NCBI RefSeq assembly: GCF_900177725.1
Contig: NZ_FXAT01000003.1
Coordinates: 620,001 to 684,000 of the forward strand
DNA length: 64,000 nucleotides
Origin: Paraburkholderia susongensis
GTDB lineage: Bacteria; Pseudomonadota; Gammaproteobacteria; Burkholderiales; Burkholderiaceae
Direction: 5' to 3'
The notes beneath the pieces are model-generated. The model was not told where the DNA came from. It saw only the letters and a list, made by a program, of their open reading frames with translations, and did not search any database. The position numbers and the translations under genes are program-made. Below are positions 1-8,427 of this stretch, piece by piece (within the stretch, counting starts at the first letter, position 1; each line of letters starts with the position of its first letter).

Positions 1-330
1 AAGCTGAACAGCACGACCTCGGTTTCGAGCATTGATATCTCGACGCTCGCCGGTGCATCGCAGGCGATGCTTTCAATCGACAACGCGCTGAACTCTGTCA
101 ACAACCTGCAAGCGACGCTCGGCGCGGCACAGAACCGCTTCACCGCGATCAGCACGACGCAGCAAGCTCAGTCGACGGACCTGTCGACGGCCCAGTCGAA
201 CATTCAGGACGCCAACTTCGCGCAGGAAACGGCGAACCTGAGCAAGGCGCAGGTGCTGCAGCAAGCCGGTATCTCGGTGCTCGCGCAAGCGAACTCGCAG
301 CCGCAGCAGATCCTGAAGCTCCTGCAGTAA
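1..330 (+). CDS. fliC: Flagellin, C-terminal part (truncated by window edge)
   Basis: This is the 3' end of a flagellin gene; the frame is open from base 1 and ends with TAA at 328-330. Flagellin polymerises into the filament outside the cell. The visible 109 residues are the typical D0/D1 C-terminal part: a heptad-like helix with LNSVNNLQATLGAAQNRF and the conserved end IQDANFAQETANLSKAQVLQQ followed by ISVLAQANSQPQQILKLLQ. The N-terminus, variable domain and promoter lie outside the window. A strong intrinsic terminator follows at 398-432, so flagellin is probably transcribed separately from fliD downstream. The identification is certain; the full length cannot be given. Confidence 0.96.
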   Translation, partial: KLNSTTSVSSIDISTLAGASQAMLSIDNALNSVNNLQATLGAAQNRFTAISTTQQAQSTDLSTAQSNIQDANFAQETANLSKAQVLQQAGISVLAQANSQPQQILKLLQ

Positions 331-397
331 CGCGCTCGAGCAACATGTAGCACGCGTTGCGCGCCCCGCCCACCATACTCGGTGTGCGCAACGCAAG

Positions 398-432
398 CCA
401 ACCGGGAGCCTCGCCTCCCGTTTGGCGTTTTT
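398..432 (+). terminator. Intrinsic terminator after flagellin gene
   Basis: An 11-bp stem (398-408 pairing with 415-425, one mismatch) with a 6-base loop is followed by GCG and five T (428-432). It lies 67 bases after the flagellin stop and before fliD, so it fits a terminator for the highly expressed flagellin transcript. Confidence 0.85.
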
Positions 433-480
433 CAGACCTGAACCGATTCACATAGCATCGCCGATGCACGGAGCCTCTTC

Positions 481-2031
481 ATGTCCACCGTATCCGGTAC
501 CTCGATCGCCAGTTCCGTCGCGGCCAACACCGCCGCAAGCAACGCTGCGCTGCAGCAAGCCGCACAGTCGATCATCAGCGGATCGACCGGCAATTCGTCG
601 ATGGACGTGAACTCGCTCGTCACCGCACTCGTCAACAGCAAGATCGCCGGCCAGGCCGCAACGCTTTCCGCGGCGCAAACGAACGACAACACGCAGATCT
701 CCGCATACGGCACGCTCTCCGCCGCGCTCTCGGCGTTGCAGGCTGGACTCTCGTCGCTTTCGAACGGCACGACGGTCAACGCCTTCACGGCGTCCACCAG
801 CGGCTCCGGCATCACGGCCACAGCGGCCAGCGGCGCCGTCGCCGGCACGTATTCGATCGACGTCGCCCAGGTCGCGACCGCGCAGGTGCTGTCGTCGCAA
901 GGCTTCCAGCCTCCGGCGCAGACGCTGGGCACCGGCTCGATGACTCTCAATATCGGCGGCAAATCGAGTACGATCACCGTCGACAACACGAACAATACGG
1001 TCGCCGGCATCGCGGCGGCCATCAACGCGGCGAGCGACAACCCTGGCATCTCGGCGACTGTCGTGACGGGTGTCGACGGCGCGCATCTCGTGCTCCACTC
1101 GACTACGACCGGTGCCGCAAACGTAATCAGCACGAGCGTCACCGGCTCCGTATCGTCTAGCCTGGGCGTCAGCTCGACGCCCGGCAGCACGCCGGGAACG
1201 GACAGCAGCGGCAACTTTAGCAGCGGCGCCAGCACGACCCCAGCGCCTGCCAGCAACAACGGCTGGACCCAGACGACCGCCGCGCAGGATGCCTATTTGA
1301 CGGTCGACGGAACGGCGATCACCAGTTCGACGAACTCGGTCACCTCCGCCCTTTCGGGTGTCACGCTGAGCCTGAGCGCCGCATCGGTCGACACTACGGG
1401 CAAGTCGCCCCAGACGCTTACCATTGCTCAGGACACGTCCTCGCAGTCGAACGCGATCAACCAGTTCGTCACGCTGTACAACACGCTCGTCACGACGATG
1501 GGCACGCTGACAGCGTACAGCTCGACCGCGACGTCGCAGGGTGTGCTGCTCGGCGACTCGACGCTGAACATGGTCCAGAACCAGTTGGCCTCGATCGTGG
1601 CGACGGGTGTCAAAGGCAACAACACGACGACGAGCCTCGCCTCGATCGGCATCTCGCTGAATGCGGACGGCTCGCTCTCGGTCGACAGCGACACGCTGAA
1701 CAATGCGCTGCAGAACAATCAGTCGACGGTGGCGACGCTGTTCAATTCCACCAACGGCGTCGCGGAGCAACTGAACAGCAACATCACCAGCTACCTGTCG
1801 ACCAGCGGCGTCATCGCGATGCGCACCAACGCGCTCAACTCGGACCTGACGAGCCTCTCGACGCAACAGACGTCGCTATCGAACTATCAGATGCAGCTCA
1901 CCAGCATGTACACCGCGCAGTTCACGGCACTCAATACGCTGATGGCGACGATGAACAACAATTCGCAATATCTGACGCAACTCTTCGGCGGCACGAACAG
2001 CGCGGGCGCGCTCGCCACCAACAAGAACTGA
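481..2031 (+). CDS. fliD: Flagellar filament cap / hook-associated protein 2
   Basis: FliD (516 aa) forms the pentameric cap at the filament tip and guides flagellin folding. The protein has the FliD_N pattern near residues 35-135 (MDVNSLVTALVNSKIAGQAA at about 41), a variable Ser/Thr/Gly-rich middle, and a FliD_C region from about 265 (DAYLTVDGTAITSSTNSVT, later VTLYNTLVTTMGTLTAYSS). It ends in a long coiled-coil with LSTQQTSLSNYQMQLTSMY. Its position right after flagellin and before a FliT-like chaperone is the usual arrangement. The start at 481 is the first ATG after the terminator region. I see no good sigma-28 promoter directly upstream. Confidence 0.95.
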   Translation: MSTVSGTSIASSVAANTAASNAALQQAAQSIISGSTGNSSMDVNSLVTALVNSKIAGQAATLSAAQTNDNTQISAYGTLSAALSALQAGLSSLSNGTTVNAFTASTSGSGITATAASGAVAGTYSIDVAQVATAQVLSSQGFQPPAQTLGTGSMTLNIGGKSSTITVDNTNNTVAGIAAAINAASDNPGISATVVTGVDGAHLVLHSTTTGAANVISTSVTGSVSSSLGVSSTPGSTPGTDSSGNFSSGASTTPAPASNNGWTQTTAAQDAYLTVDGTAITSSTNSVTSALSGVTLSLSAASVDTTGKSPQTLTIAQDTSSQSNAINQFVTLYNTLVTTMGTLTAYSSTATSQGVLLGDSTLNMVQNQLASIVATGVKGNNTTTSLASIGISLNADGSLSVDSDTLNNALQNNQSTVATLFNSTNGVAEQLNSNITSYLSTSGVIAMRTNALNSDLTSLSTQQTSLSNYQMQLTSMYTAQFTALNTLMATMNNNSQYLTQLFGGTNSAGALATNKN

Positions 2032-2051
2032 GCGGAACAGGACGACACGAC

Positions 2052-2351
2052 ATGGAACTCGCGACGCCGATCGAGCGCATCTGGGAACTCACCAAGTCCA
2101 TCGAGCAGGCTGCGGCCGTCGCCGAATGGGAGCGGGCGGCGCAGCTCGCGAGCGAGCGCTCGCCGCTTCTCATGTCGCTCTCCGCGCAGCAGGCGGGTGC
2201 CGCGCTCGATGTGCTCAAGGCGGTTCACGCCATCGACGCGCGGATCGCCGCGGAGGCTCGCCTCGCGCAGACCGAATTGGGCGCCGAATATCGGGCGGCT
2301 ATGCAGGCGGCCTGCAATGTGAATCAGTATCAGCGCGTCGCGCAATTCTGA
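2052..2351 (+). CDS. fliT: FliT-like flagellar export chaperone (copy next to fliD)
   Basis: This small 99-aa, almost all-helical acidic protein lies 20 bases after fliD. FliT proteins chaperone the FliD cap protein, and in enterobacteria they also bind FlhDC. Residues 1-60 (IERIWELTKSIEQAAAVAEW and onward) form amphipathic helices with the Trp pattern common in FliT, and the C-terminus reads NVNQYQRVAQF. Family assignment rests on size, helicity and location, since the sequence is poorly conserved. A second, different FliT-type protein is encoded at 60446-60772 next to fliS, so the two may serve different clients. Confidence 0.72.
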   Translation: MELATPIERIWELTKSIEQAAAVAEWERAAQLASERSPLLMSLSAQQAGAALDVLKAVHAIDARIAAEARLAQTELGAEYRAAMQAACNVNQYQRVAQF

Positions 2352-2588
2352 TGGCGGCCTGAGACTGGCGAGTCGCGCCGGGCTCTGACCCATCTCCATT
2401 CATCACGTCCTCGCGGACGCACGCCTCGACCGCTTTGCCCGCCTCGTGCGAGACCGGCTTGTCCGCCGGCGCGGCGTGCGCGGGCGGGCGATGTCTTTGC
2501 AAACCTCCCTCAGCTTCCCTCGGCCGATTCACTGCAGGCATCGAAAAGGCGGCGTATTCTGCTTTTTCCGGAAAACCTTGGGGAAATC

Positions 2589-3530
2589 ATGCAAAAGCGC
2601 AGAATTGGCCGTTCCGAATTGCAGGTCGTGCCGTTAATGTTCGGCGGCAACGTATTCGGCTGGACCGCTGACGAAGCGACGTCGTTTTCGATTCTCGACG
2701 CGTTCGTCGACGCCGGACTCAATTTCATCGACACCGCCGACGTGTATTCCGCGTGGGTGCCCGGCAACCAGGGCGGTGAATCGGAGACGGTCATCGGCAA
2801 GTGGTTCCGGCAAAGCGGCAAGCGCGAGCGGATCGTGCTCGCGACCAAGGTGTCCAAGCATCCGCAGCGCAAGGGGCTGTCGGCCGCGAACATTCAGGCA
2901 GCGGTGGAAGACTCGCTGCGCCGTCTGCAAACCGATTACATCGACGTCTATTTCTCTCACGACGACGACACCGCGACGCCGCTCGCTGAAACCCTCGGCG
3001 CGTACCAGAAGCTGATCGAGGCGGGCAAGGTCCGCGTGATCGGCGCGTCCAACTACAGCGGTGCGCGCGTCGAGGAAGCGCTCGCGGTGTCGCGCCAGCA
3101 TGGACTGCCCGAATATCAGCTGCTGCAGCCGGAGTACAACCTGTACGACCGCGCCGAATATGAGCGTGACAGCGAGCCGGTGGCGCTTGCCAACCATCTC
3201 GGGGTGGTCGTGTATTACAGCCTCGCGAGCGGTTTTCTGTCGGGCAAGTACCGTAGCCAGGCCGATCTGGCCGGCAAGGCGCGTGGCAGCCGGGTCGAGA
3301 AATATCTGAACGAACGAGGCTTGCGGATTCTGGGCGCGCTCGACCGCGTCGCCGAACGGCACGGCAGCACGCCCGCCGCGATTGCGCTCGCCTGGCTGAT
3401 CGCGCGCCCGAGCGTTACAGCCCCAATTGCGAGCGCGACGTCGGTCGAGCAGCTCAAGAGCCTCGCAGCCGCTGTCCAGCTCACGCTGACGGGCGACGAC
3501 ATCCGCGAACTGGACGCAGCGAGCGCCTGA
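2589..3530 (+). CDS. Aldo/keto reductase
   Basis: This is a 313-aa NADPH-dependent (beta/alpha)8 oxidoreductase. The AKR catalytic tetrad can be read: Asp48 and Tyr53 in NFIDTADVY, Lys87 in LATKVSK and His124 in YFSHDDD. The family signatures GASNYS (about 155) and the C-terminal cofactor region PIASATSVEQLKSL are present. The group resembles YajO/Tas-type AKRs that act on aldehydes or ketones; the substrate is not predictable. A likely ribosome-binding site (GGGG) lies about 6 bases before the ATG. It is unrelated to the flagellar genes on its left and appears monocistronic. Confidence 0.93.
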   Translation: MQKRRIGRSELQVVPLMFGGNVFGWTADEATSFSILDAFVDAGLNFIDTADVYSAWVPGNQGGESETVIGKWFRQSGKRERIVLATKVSKHPQRKGLSAANIQAAVEDSLRRLQTDYIDVYFSHDDDTATPLAETLGAYQKLIEAGKVRVIGASNYSGARVEEALAVSRQHGLPEYQLLQPEYNLYDRAEYERDSEPVALANHLGVVVYYSLASGFLSGKYRSQADLAGKARGSRVEKYLNERGLRILGALDRVAERHGSTPAAIALAWLIARPSVTAPIASATSVEQLKSLAAAVQLTLTGDDIRELDAASA

Positions 3531-3956
3531 TCGTTCGGGCGCAGCGGACCGCGGCGGCGGCGCGCGATTGTTGCGCCGAGGCTCGGGAAAGCCTGGCGCA
3601 ATCGCTAAACCCCTGGTAGGATGGAGAGTTTCCTGATATGATCGGGAGTGAATTGAGATCTTTGCCTGTTTCGTCAGTGTTTTTTCATTGATGAAAGGTT
3701 GGCGAAACGGCAACAGGCGCGGCTTTTGTAATACGTCTGTCCGCGTTCCGCGGTGAACTCCCCACCTCTCTTTTCCGGCCTCCGTGGCCGCTTTGCCTCT
3801 CGCTTCATTCGTGGTTTGGCCGAGGTTGCATGTTTGCCTCGCGTTTTCCTGTTACTGGCCATGAATCGAAGCGACCGGAGGGCCGGCGCGTGAGTGGTTA
3901 CCTGAACGGTTACTACCACGCAATTAAACCCGTATAGTGATTGAGTTAGGAATTAC
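3531..3956. other. Intergenic region before rpsU
   Basis: These 426 bases have no convincing gene. Short ORFs on both strands are low-complexity Arg/Ser/Pro peptides typical of GC-rich noncoding frames. The last 50 bases probably hold the rpsU promoter and ribosome-binding site (TTAGGAATTAC before the ATG). The middle is locally T-rich (3600-3700). Confidence 0.6.
3910..3938 (+). promoter_or_regulatory. Candidate sigma-70 promoter of rpsU
   Basis: TATAGT at 3933-3938 is a good -10 box; the best-spaced -35 is TTACTA at 3910-3915 (17-base spacer, only partly consensus). Transcription would start 10-15 bases before the rpsU ATG. The -35 match is weak, so this is an inference. Confidence 0.35.
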
Positions 3957-4169
3957 ATGACGACGATTCTTCTGAAGGAAAACGAGCCGTTCGAAGTGGC
4001 AATTCGCCGCTTTCGTCGCGCAATCGAAAAGAATGGCCTGATCGCTGAACTGCGTGAGCGCCAGTCTTACGAAAAGCCGACCACGGCACGTAAGCGCAAG
4101 AAGGCTGCTGCTGTCAAGCGCCTGCACAAGCGTCTGCGCAGCCAGATGCTGCCGAAAAAGCTGCACTAA
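3957..4169 (+). CDS. rpsU: 30S ribosomal protein S21
   Basis: This 70-aa very basic protein matches S21 throughout: [19 protein letters not shown] at the start, the E(K)[18 protein letters not shown] middle and an Arg/Lys-rich helix ending in LPKKLH. S21 binds the 30S subunit near the anti-Shine-Dalgarno end of 16S rRNA and takes part in initiation. It is monocistronic here and is followed by a strong terminator. Many proteobacteria have rpsU next to dnaG or gatB; here it stands alone between metabolic genes. Confidence 0.98.
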   Translation: MTTILLKENEPFEVAIRRFRRAIEKNGLIAELRERQSYEKPTTARKRKKAAAVKRLHKRLRSQMLPKKLH

Positions 4170-4189
4170 GCACGCTTTTCCACACGCCG

Positions 4190-4236
4190 AACGGCGGTGT
4201 GAGCTTCGAAAGAAGCCACATCGCCGTTTTGCTTTT
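4190..4236 (+). terminator. Intrinsic terminator after rpsU
   Basis: A long imperfect stem (arms about 4190-4207 and 4212-4228) closes on a GAAA loop inside GCTTCGAAAGAAGC. It is followed by TTTT at 4227-4230 and again at 4233-4236. It lies 20 bases after the rpsU stop. Confidence 0.85.
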
Positions 4237-4375
4237 GGGGCTCCGGTTTTTGGGGGCTTGCGATAGATGTCCGTTGCCGGCTCCGGTGGATTCGGTCGCC
4301 TGGGCTTGTGTTCAGTGCGCTGCCGCTGCGGGCCGTCCGGATTTTCCCGGCCGCAGCCGCCTGCACATCCGCCGC

Positions 4376-4801
4376 TTATGCAGCGTTCCTCAGCCGCTCG
4401 GCGGATAGGCCGAACTGACGGGCAATCGAGCCCAGCCGCTCGCGCCACTCCCACGTACCGAATACATCGTGCACGTTTTGCAGGCAACTGAGCAGATCGA
4501 TCGTCGCCGGGTCGTAGATGTTGATGCGCGCGCGCAGCAGCGCCTTTTTCAGCGCGGATAGACCGACGTCCATATAAGCGGGCACTTCTACCGGCGGTTT
4601 GCCGACGTAGCGCACCGGAATGCCTTCCATCGCGGTCGTATAGTCGCGCGGCTTGATGAAACTGCCGACCGGGCAGCCGCCGCAATAGCCGTGATAAGCA
4701 CCGCCGCCCCTCGGCAGCAAGGCGGCGCGTTTCTGGCCGAGCAGATGGTTCACCGCCTGATCGAAGATGTCCTGATGCGTCAGGAAGTTAAGCGTTTTCA
4801 T
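4376..4801 (-). CDS. Protein of unknown function (141 aa)
   Basis: I do not recognise the family. The chosen start (ATG at 4801, MKTLNFLTHQDIFDQAVNHL) has a good ribosome-binding site, GGGAGACC, and removes a low-complexity Pro/Arg leader that an upstream ATG at 4861 would add. A conserved-looking motif with two Cys, HGYCGGCPVGSFI, sits at about 38-50, and the C-terminal half is helical with GTWEWRERLGSIARQFGLS. No signal peptide or membrane segment is visible. Coding bias matches the neighbours, so this is probably a real soluble protein. It is transcribed towards rpsU, away from tag. Confidence 0.7.
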   Translation of the reverse strand: MKTLNFLTHQDIFDQAVNHLLGQKRAALLPRGGGAYHGYCGGCPVGSFIKPRDYTTAMEGIPVRYVGKPPVEVPAYMDVGLSALKKALLRARINIYDPATIDLLSCLQNVHDVFGTWEWRERLGSIARQFGLSAERLRNAA

Positions 4802-5084
4802 CGTTGGTCTCCCTGTCTGGGGCGGCGGCTGAAACCGCCGCGGCGCTGATAATCCGCTCATAACCCTATAACGACCGACCTGCGCCGCAATCGCAGCAGG
4901 GCTTTACCGGATAAGCGCGCGAACACCACCGCGCCGGCATGGCGGCGCACCTCCAAGGGCCGCCGCACGGCGGTGCGCAGCCAACGCCACGCGGCCGCTC
5001 AGACCGGTCGGGAGTTTCCCTGGACGACGCGCGTTTGTTAGACGCGCGGCACTAAGTCCTGAGCGGCCGACGCCAGACCCCGAC

Positions 5085-5681
5085 TCAACCCGCCTTGCGG
5101 CTACGCCCCTTCTTGCCAAGCGCCGCGCAGCGCGCGCGGCACATGCAGGTCGTTTCGTGGTCGTTCACCATGCCGACCGCCTGCATGAACGCATAGCAGA
5201 TCGTCGATCCGACGAACTTGCAGCCGTAGCGTTTCAACGCCTTGCTCAAGGCGTCCGACACTTCCGTCGACGCGGGCGCGTGCTTGTACGACGCCCAATC
5301 GTTCTGGATAGGCGTGCCGTCGACGAAGGACCACACGAAGTTCGCGAGCGAGCCGTGCTCGGCCTGGATCTGTTGCACGGCGCGCGCGTTGTGAATCGCC
5401 GCCTCGATCTTGCCGCGATGGCGCACGATGCTTTCGTCGGTCACGAGCGCGTCCACGTGTTTCGGCGTGAAGCGCGCGACCTTGTCGATGTCGAAGTCGG
5501 CAAAAGCGCGGCGATAGCCGGCCCGTTTGTTGAGGATGGTGGACCATGACAAACCGGCCTGCGCGCCTTCGAGCACGAGCATTTCGAACAGATGCCGGTC
5601 GTCGCGCGAGGGCACGCCCCATTCGGTGTCGTGGTAGTGTGCGAGCGCTTCGCTCGATACCCAGTTGCATCGCTGTGTCAC
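5085..5681 (-). CDS. tag: DNA-3-methyladenine glycosylase I
   Basis: This 198-aa protein removes 3-methyladenine from alkylated DNA, starting base-excision repair. The hallmark features of Tag are present: RCNWVSSEALAHYHDTEWG at 4-22 with Cys5 and His17 as zinc ligands and the substrate-binding Glu/Trp, FEMLVLEGAQAGLSWSTIL at about 32-50, and the second zinc pair in the C-terminal NDHETTCMC. The length is normal for Tag. The last 15 residues are basic and variable. The gene stands alone, divergent from the ATPase gene at 5822. Confidence 0.96.
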   Translation of the reverse strand: MTQRCNWVSSEALAHYHDTEWGVPSRDDRHLFEMLVLEGAQAGLSWSTILNKRAGYRRAFADFDIDKVARFTPKHVDALVTDESIVRHRGKIEAAIHNARAVQQIQAEHGSLANFVWSFVDGTPIQNDWASYKHAPASTEVSDALSKALKRYGCKFVGSTICYAFMQAVGMVNDHETTCMCRARCAALGKKGRSRKAG

Positions 5682-5821
5682 TCTTGCGCTCCCGCGTGGT
5701 CATGTCGTTTGTCAGCATAGCTGAAGCCGCATACACCGCAAGCTGGCCGTTCAGCCGATTGCGGGATTGAAACTGACCTGCCACGCTACGCGTTATTCAC
5801 CCACGGAACTCATTCGATTCG

Positions 5822-6703
5822 ATGAACCACGACTTCTTTCTGATTGGCGTCGACGGCGGGGGCACTGGCACGCGCGTCGTGCTCGGCGACGCGCAAGGCC
5901 GCGAACTGGCGCAAGCGGCAGGCGGCCCATCGGGCCTCGGGCTTGGCGTCGCGCGCGCGTGGCAGGCCATTCAGGGCGCCTGCGGCGAAGCCTTCGCACG
6001 CGCCGGCGTGGCATTGGACTGGTCGCGCTGCGTGCTAGGCTGCGGGCTCGCGGGCGTCAACAATCGCGACTGGCTCGCCGAGTTCCATGCGCAGGCGCCG
6101 AAGCTCGCCGGCCTTGCCGTGGAAAGCGACGCCTATACGACCCTGCTTGGCGCGCACGGCGGCGCGCCCGGCGTGATCGTCGCGCTGGGCACGGGCAGCG
6201 TGGCAGCCTCGCTCGCGAGCGACGGCGAGTTCCGCATGGCGAGCGGCTACGGCTTCCCGTCGGGCGATGAAGCGAGCGGCGCATGGCTCGGCGTGCGGCT
6301 GATCGTGCGTGCGCAGCAGGCGCTCGACGGCCGCGTGCCTCATGACGATCTCGTGCGGGCGCTGCTCGCGCACACGGGCGCGCACGATCGCGACAGCCTC
6401 GTCGTCTGGCTCTGTGCGGCCAATCAGACGGCTTATGCGCGGCTCGCGCCTATCGCGATCGAACACCGCGCGCACCCGTTCGCGGCGCGGCTGCTCAACG
6501 AGGCTGGTGTCGAGGTGGGCAAGATGATTGCCGCGCTCGACGCTTCGGCAACGCTGCCGGTCGCCTTGTGCGGCGGGCTTGGCGCGCCGTTGCGTGAATA
6601 CGTGCCGTCGGCGTACCAGGCGCGTTTGTGCGAGCCGTTGGCCGACTCGGCACATGGGGGATTGCAATTGGCCCAGCGAGAAGCGGCGCGGCTTGCCGGC
6701 TGA
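5822..6703 (+). CDS. BadF/BadG/BcrA/BcrD-type ATPase, N-acetylglucosamine-kinase-like
   Basis: This 293-aa protein has the ASKHA-fold sugar kinase pattern: phosphate-1 motif GVDGGGTGTR at 9-18, phosphate-2 VALGTGSVAAS at about 120-130 and the adenosine motif VALCGGLGAPL near 246-256. Members phosphorylate glucosamine or GlcNAc using ATP in the cytoplasm. The exact substrate is not shown by the sequence. A tandem heptamer repeat begins one base after the stop codon. No sugar transporter is adjacent, so no pathway context is available. Confidence 0.85.
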   Translation: MNHDFFLIGVDGGGTGTRVVLGDAQGRELAQAAGGPSGLGLGVARAWQAIQGACGEAFARAGVALDWSRCVLGCGLAGVNNRDWLAEFHAQAPKLAGLAVESDAYTTLLGAHGGAPGVIVALGTGSVAASLASDGEFRMASGYGFPSGDEASGAWLGVRLIVRAQQALDGRVPHDDLVRALLAHTGAHDRDSLVVWLCAANQTAYARLAPIAIEHRAHPFAARLLNEAGVEVGKMIAALDASATLPVALCGGLGAPLREYVPSAYQARLCEPLADSAHGGLQLAQREAARLAG

Positions 6704-6704
6704 G

Positions 6705-6746
6705 GGCAGAAGGCAGAAGGCAGAAGGCAGAAGGCAGAAGGCAGAA
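6705..6746 (+). repeat. Tandem heptamer repeat, six GGCAGAA units
   Basis: Six perfect copies of GGCAGAA run from 6705 to 6746, beginning just after the TGA of the kinase gene (6701-6703). The region is 86 bases before the HAD phosphatase start. Simple repeats of this kind change copy number by slippage; here no coding frame would be affected. Confidence 0.95.
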
Positions 6747-6832
6747 GCGCCCCAAACCTGCGCCCACGGCCACCAACGGTAAAATACGCTCTTTGACGCT
6801 GCCTCGACGGTCCATAACCGTCGGCTCTCACC

Positions 6833-7654
6833 ATGTACAAAGTCATCGCCACGGATCTCGACGGCACATTGCTCAACGCCGATCACCAGGTGGACCCGTT
6901 CACGGTTGCCACCGTGCGCAAGCTGGAAAGCGACGGGCTGCAGTTCGTGATCGCCACGGGGCGGCATTACTGCGACGTCTCCGGGATTCGCGACCTGCTC
7001 GGCATCAATCCGTATCTGATTACGTCGAACGGTGCGCGCATTCACGCGCCGGACAACACGGTCATCCATGCCGACGACCTGCCGCCGGCCATCGTCCAGC
7101 GGCTCGTGCAACCGGAAATCGTCGGTGCGCATGGCCGTGTGATCGTGAATCTGTTTGCCGACGAAGCGTGGTTGATCGACCGGGACGCCCCCGATCTGCT
7201 GAAGTTTCACCAGGACTCGGGCTTCACTTATGAAGTGACCGATCTGCCGAAGCACAATGGCGTCGACATCGCGAAGGCGCTGTATATCGGCGAGCCTGCC
7301 GACCTCGCGCAACTCGCCGCCAATCTCGAGCGTGAATTCGGCGAAAGCCTGTACGTGACCTATTCGCTGCCGGACTGCCTGGAAGTGATGACGTCGAGCG
7401 TGTCGAAGGGGCGCGCTTTGCAGATCGTGCTCGAGCGCCTCGGCATCGACACAGCGCAATGTGTGGCGTTCGGCGACAACATGAACGACATCGACCTGCT
7501 CGAAACCGCCGGCCACCCGTTCATGATGAACAATGCCAATCCCGATCTGATCACGCGTTTGCCGCATGTGCCGCGCATCGGCAACAATTTCGAAGCAGGC
7601 GTCGCGCGCCATCTGCGCAAGCTTTTCTCGCTCGACGATGAACTGACTTCCTGA
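6833..7654 (+). CDS. Cof-type HAD-IIB phosphatase
   Basis: This 273-aa haloacid-dehalogenase phosphatase resembles YidA/Cof. Motif I is IATDLDGTLLN with nucleophile Asp8 and acid Asp10; the IIB cap domain occupies the middle; motif III/IV is FGDNMNDIDLLETAG near 222-236. Such enzymes dephosphorylate sugar phosphates and related metabolites in the cytoplasm; the substrate is unknown. The start is the ATG after CTCACC. A strong 14-bp hairpin lies just after the stop. It may be cotranscribed with the kinase upstream, though the 129-base gap carries the heptamer repeat. Confidence 0.92.
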   Translation: MYKVIATDLDGTLLNADHQVDPFTVATVRKLESDGLQFVIATGRHYCDVSGIRDLLGINPYLITSNGARIHAPDNTVIHADDLPPAIVQRLVQPEIVGAHGRVIVNLFADEAWLIDRDAPDLLKFHQDSGFTYEVTDLPKHNGVDIAKALYIGEPADLAQLAANLEREFGESLYVTYSLPDCLEVMTSSVSKGRALQIVLERLGIDTAQCVAFGDNMNDIDLLETAGHPFMMNNANPDLITRLPHVPRIGNNFEAGVARHLRKLFSLDDELTS

Positions 7655-7666
7655 GCCAGAATGAGA

Positions 7667-7700
7667 CCGGCCCGCATCCAGTTTCGTGGATGCGGGCCGG
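7667..7700 (+). terminator. Hairpin after HAD phosphatase gene
   Basis: A perfect 14-bp stem, CCGGCCCGCATCCA with its complement, and a 6-base loop lie 12 bases after the stop. There is no T-run, so it is either a Rho-independent terminator of the tail-less type or an mRNA 3' stabiliser. Confidence 0.55.
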
Positions 7701-7833
7701 AGAGGCCTTGCTCGCGCAATCGCGAGCGCTTCGGTTCCTCGCTGCTGGCCAATCGCCGTCAGCTCCCGTCAATGGCTGTCAAACCGAACGGCCATCACCA
7801 TCCGTACTCCTTCAACCGCGGCTCGGCCACGGC

Positions 7834-8133
7834 TCAATCACGCCATCCGCCGCGGCGTCCACCGCGATCGTCGTGGCCCCAGCGGCGGCCGTCATGGCCC
7901 CAGCCGCGGTCATCACGGCGATAGTCGCGATAGTAGCCACGATAGTAGCGATGATCCCAGCCCCCGTAATACACCGGCTCCGGCTCCGGCGCCGCATAGA
8001 CGCGCGCGGGTGCGGCATAAACCGGGGCGCCGAGCGACAGGCCGATGTTCAGATCCGTATGTGCTTGCGCGACACCGCATGCGCCCGCCGCGAGTCCGGC
8101 AGCAACCAGCAAGTGAGTGACGATGCGTTTCAT
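7834..8133 (-). CDS. Small exported protein with Gly/Arg/Trp/Asp-rich tail
   Basis: This 99-aa protein is unrecognised beyond a general type. The start at 8133 (MKRIVTHLLVAAGLAAGACG) has the ribosome-binding site AGGAGA and gives a clear signal peptide ending near AQA-HTDLNIGL. The mature part begins with a GLSLGAPVYAAP-like segment, common in small periplasmic proteins of Burkholderiaceae, followed by YYGGWDHRYYRGYYRDYR and repeats of RWGHD/RRGGW. The tail is strongly basic and hydrophilic. Likely location: periplasm or outer surface. Function unknown. Confidence 0.75.
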   Translation of the reverse strand: MKRIVTHLLVAAGLAAGACGVAQAHTDLNIGLSLGAPVYAAPARVYAAPEPEPVYYGGWDHRYYRGYYRDYRRDDRGWGHDGRRWGHDDRGGRRGGWRD

Positions 8134-8427
8134 GTTGTTCTCCTGTGAAGCGACGTAGATTTGTCGCACAGGACCAATGTACGCATCACGGGCGGCGCGG
8201 ACTGCGACGAGATGTTACGGACTGCAAGCATCGTCGAGATAATTGAAGGGTGCGGGAAAGATGGCTTGCGTGGCGCATTTGCAGTGGCAATTCGCCACAC
8301 TTCGCTAAAAGCCCCGCCGTATAAGGCTTTGCGGTTGAGTGGAAAATGTGGGTACGCCACTTATTGCATGCTTTATCCGATTTACGCGGCAATACGCGTA
8401 ATTGCGGCTTACATTTGTATTACCCGA

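Noticed and set aside
441..467. Possible sigma-28 promoter before fliD (GCCGATGC)
   Set aside because: The matching -35 position reads AACCGATT, only half consensus, and the leader would be under 15 bases.
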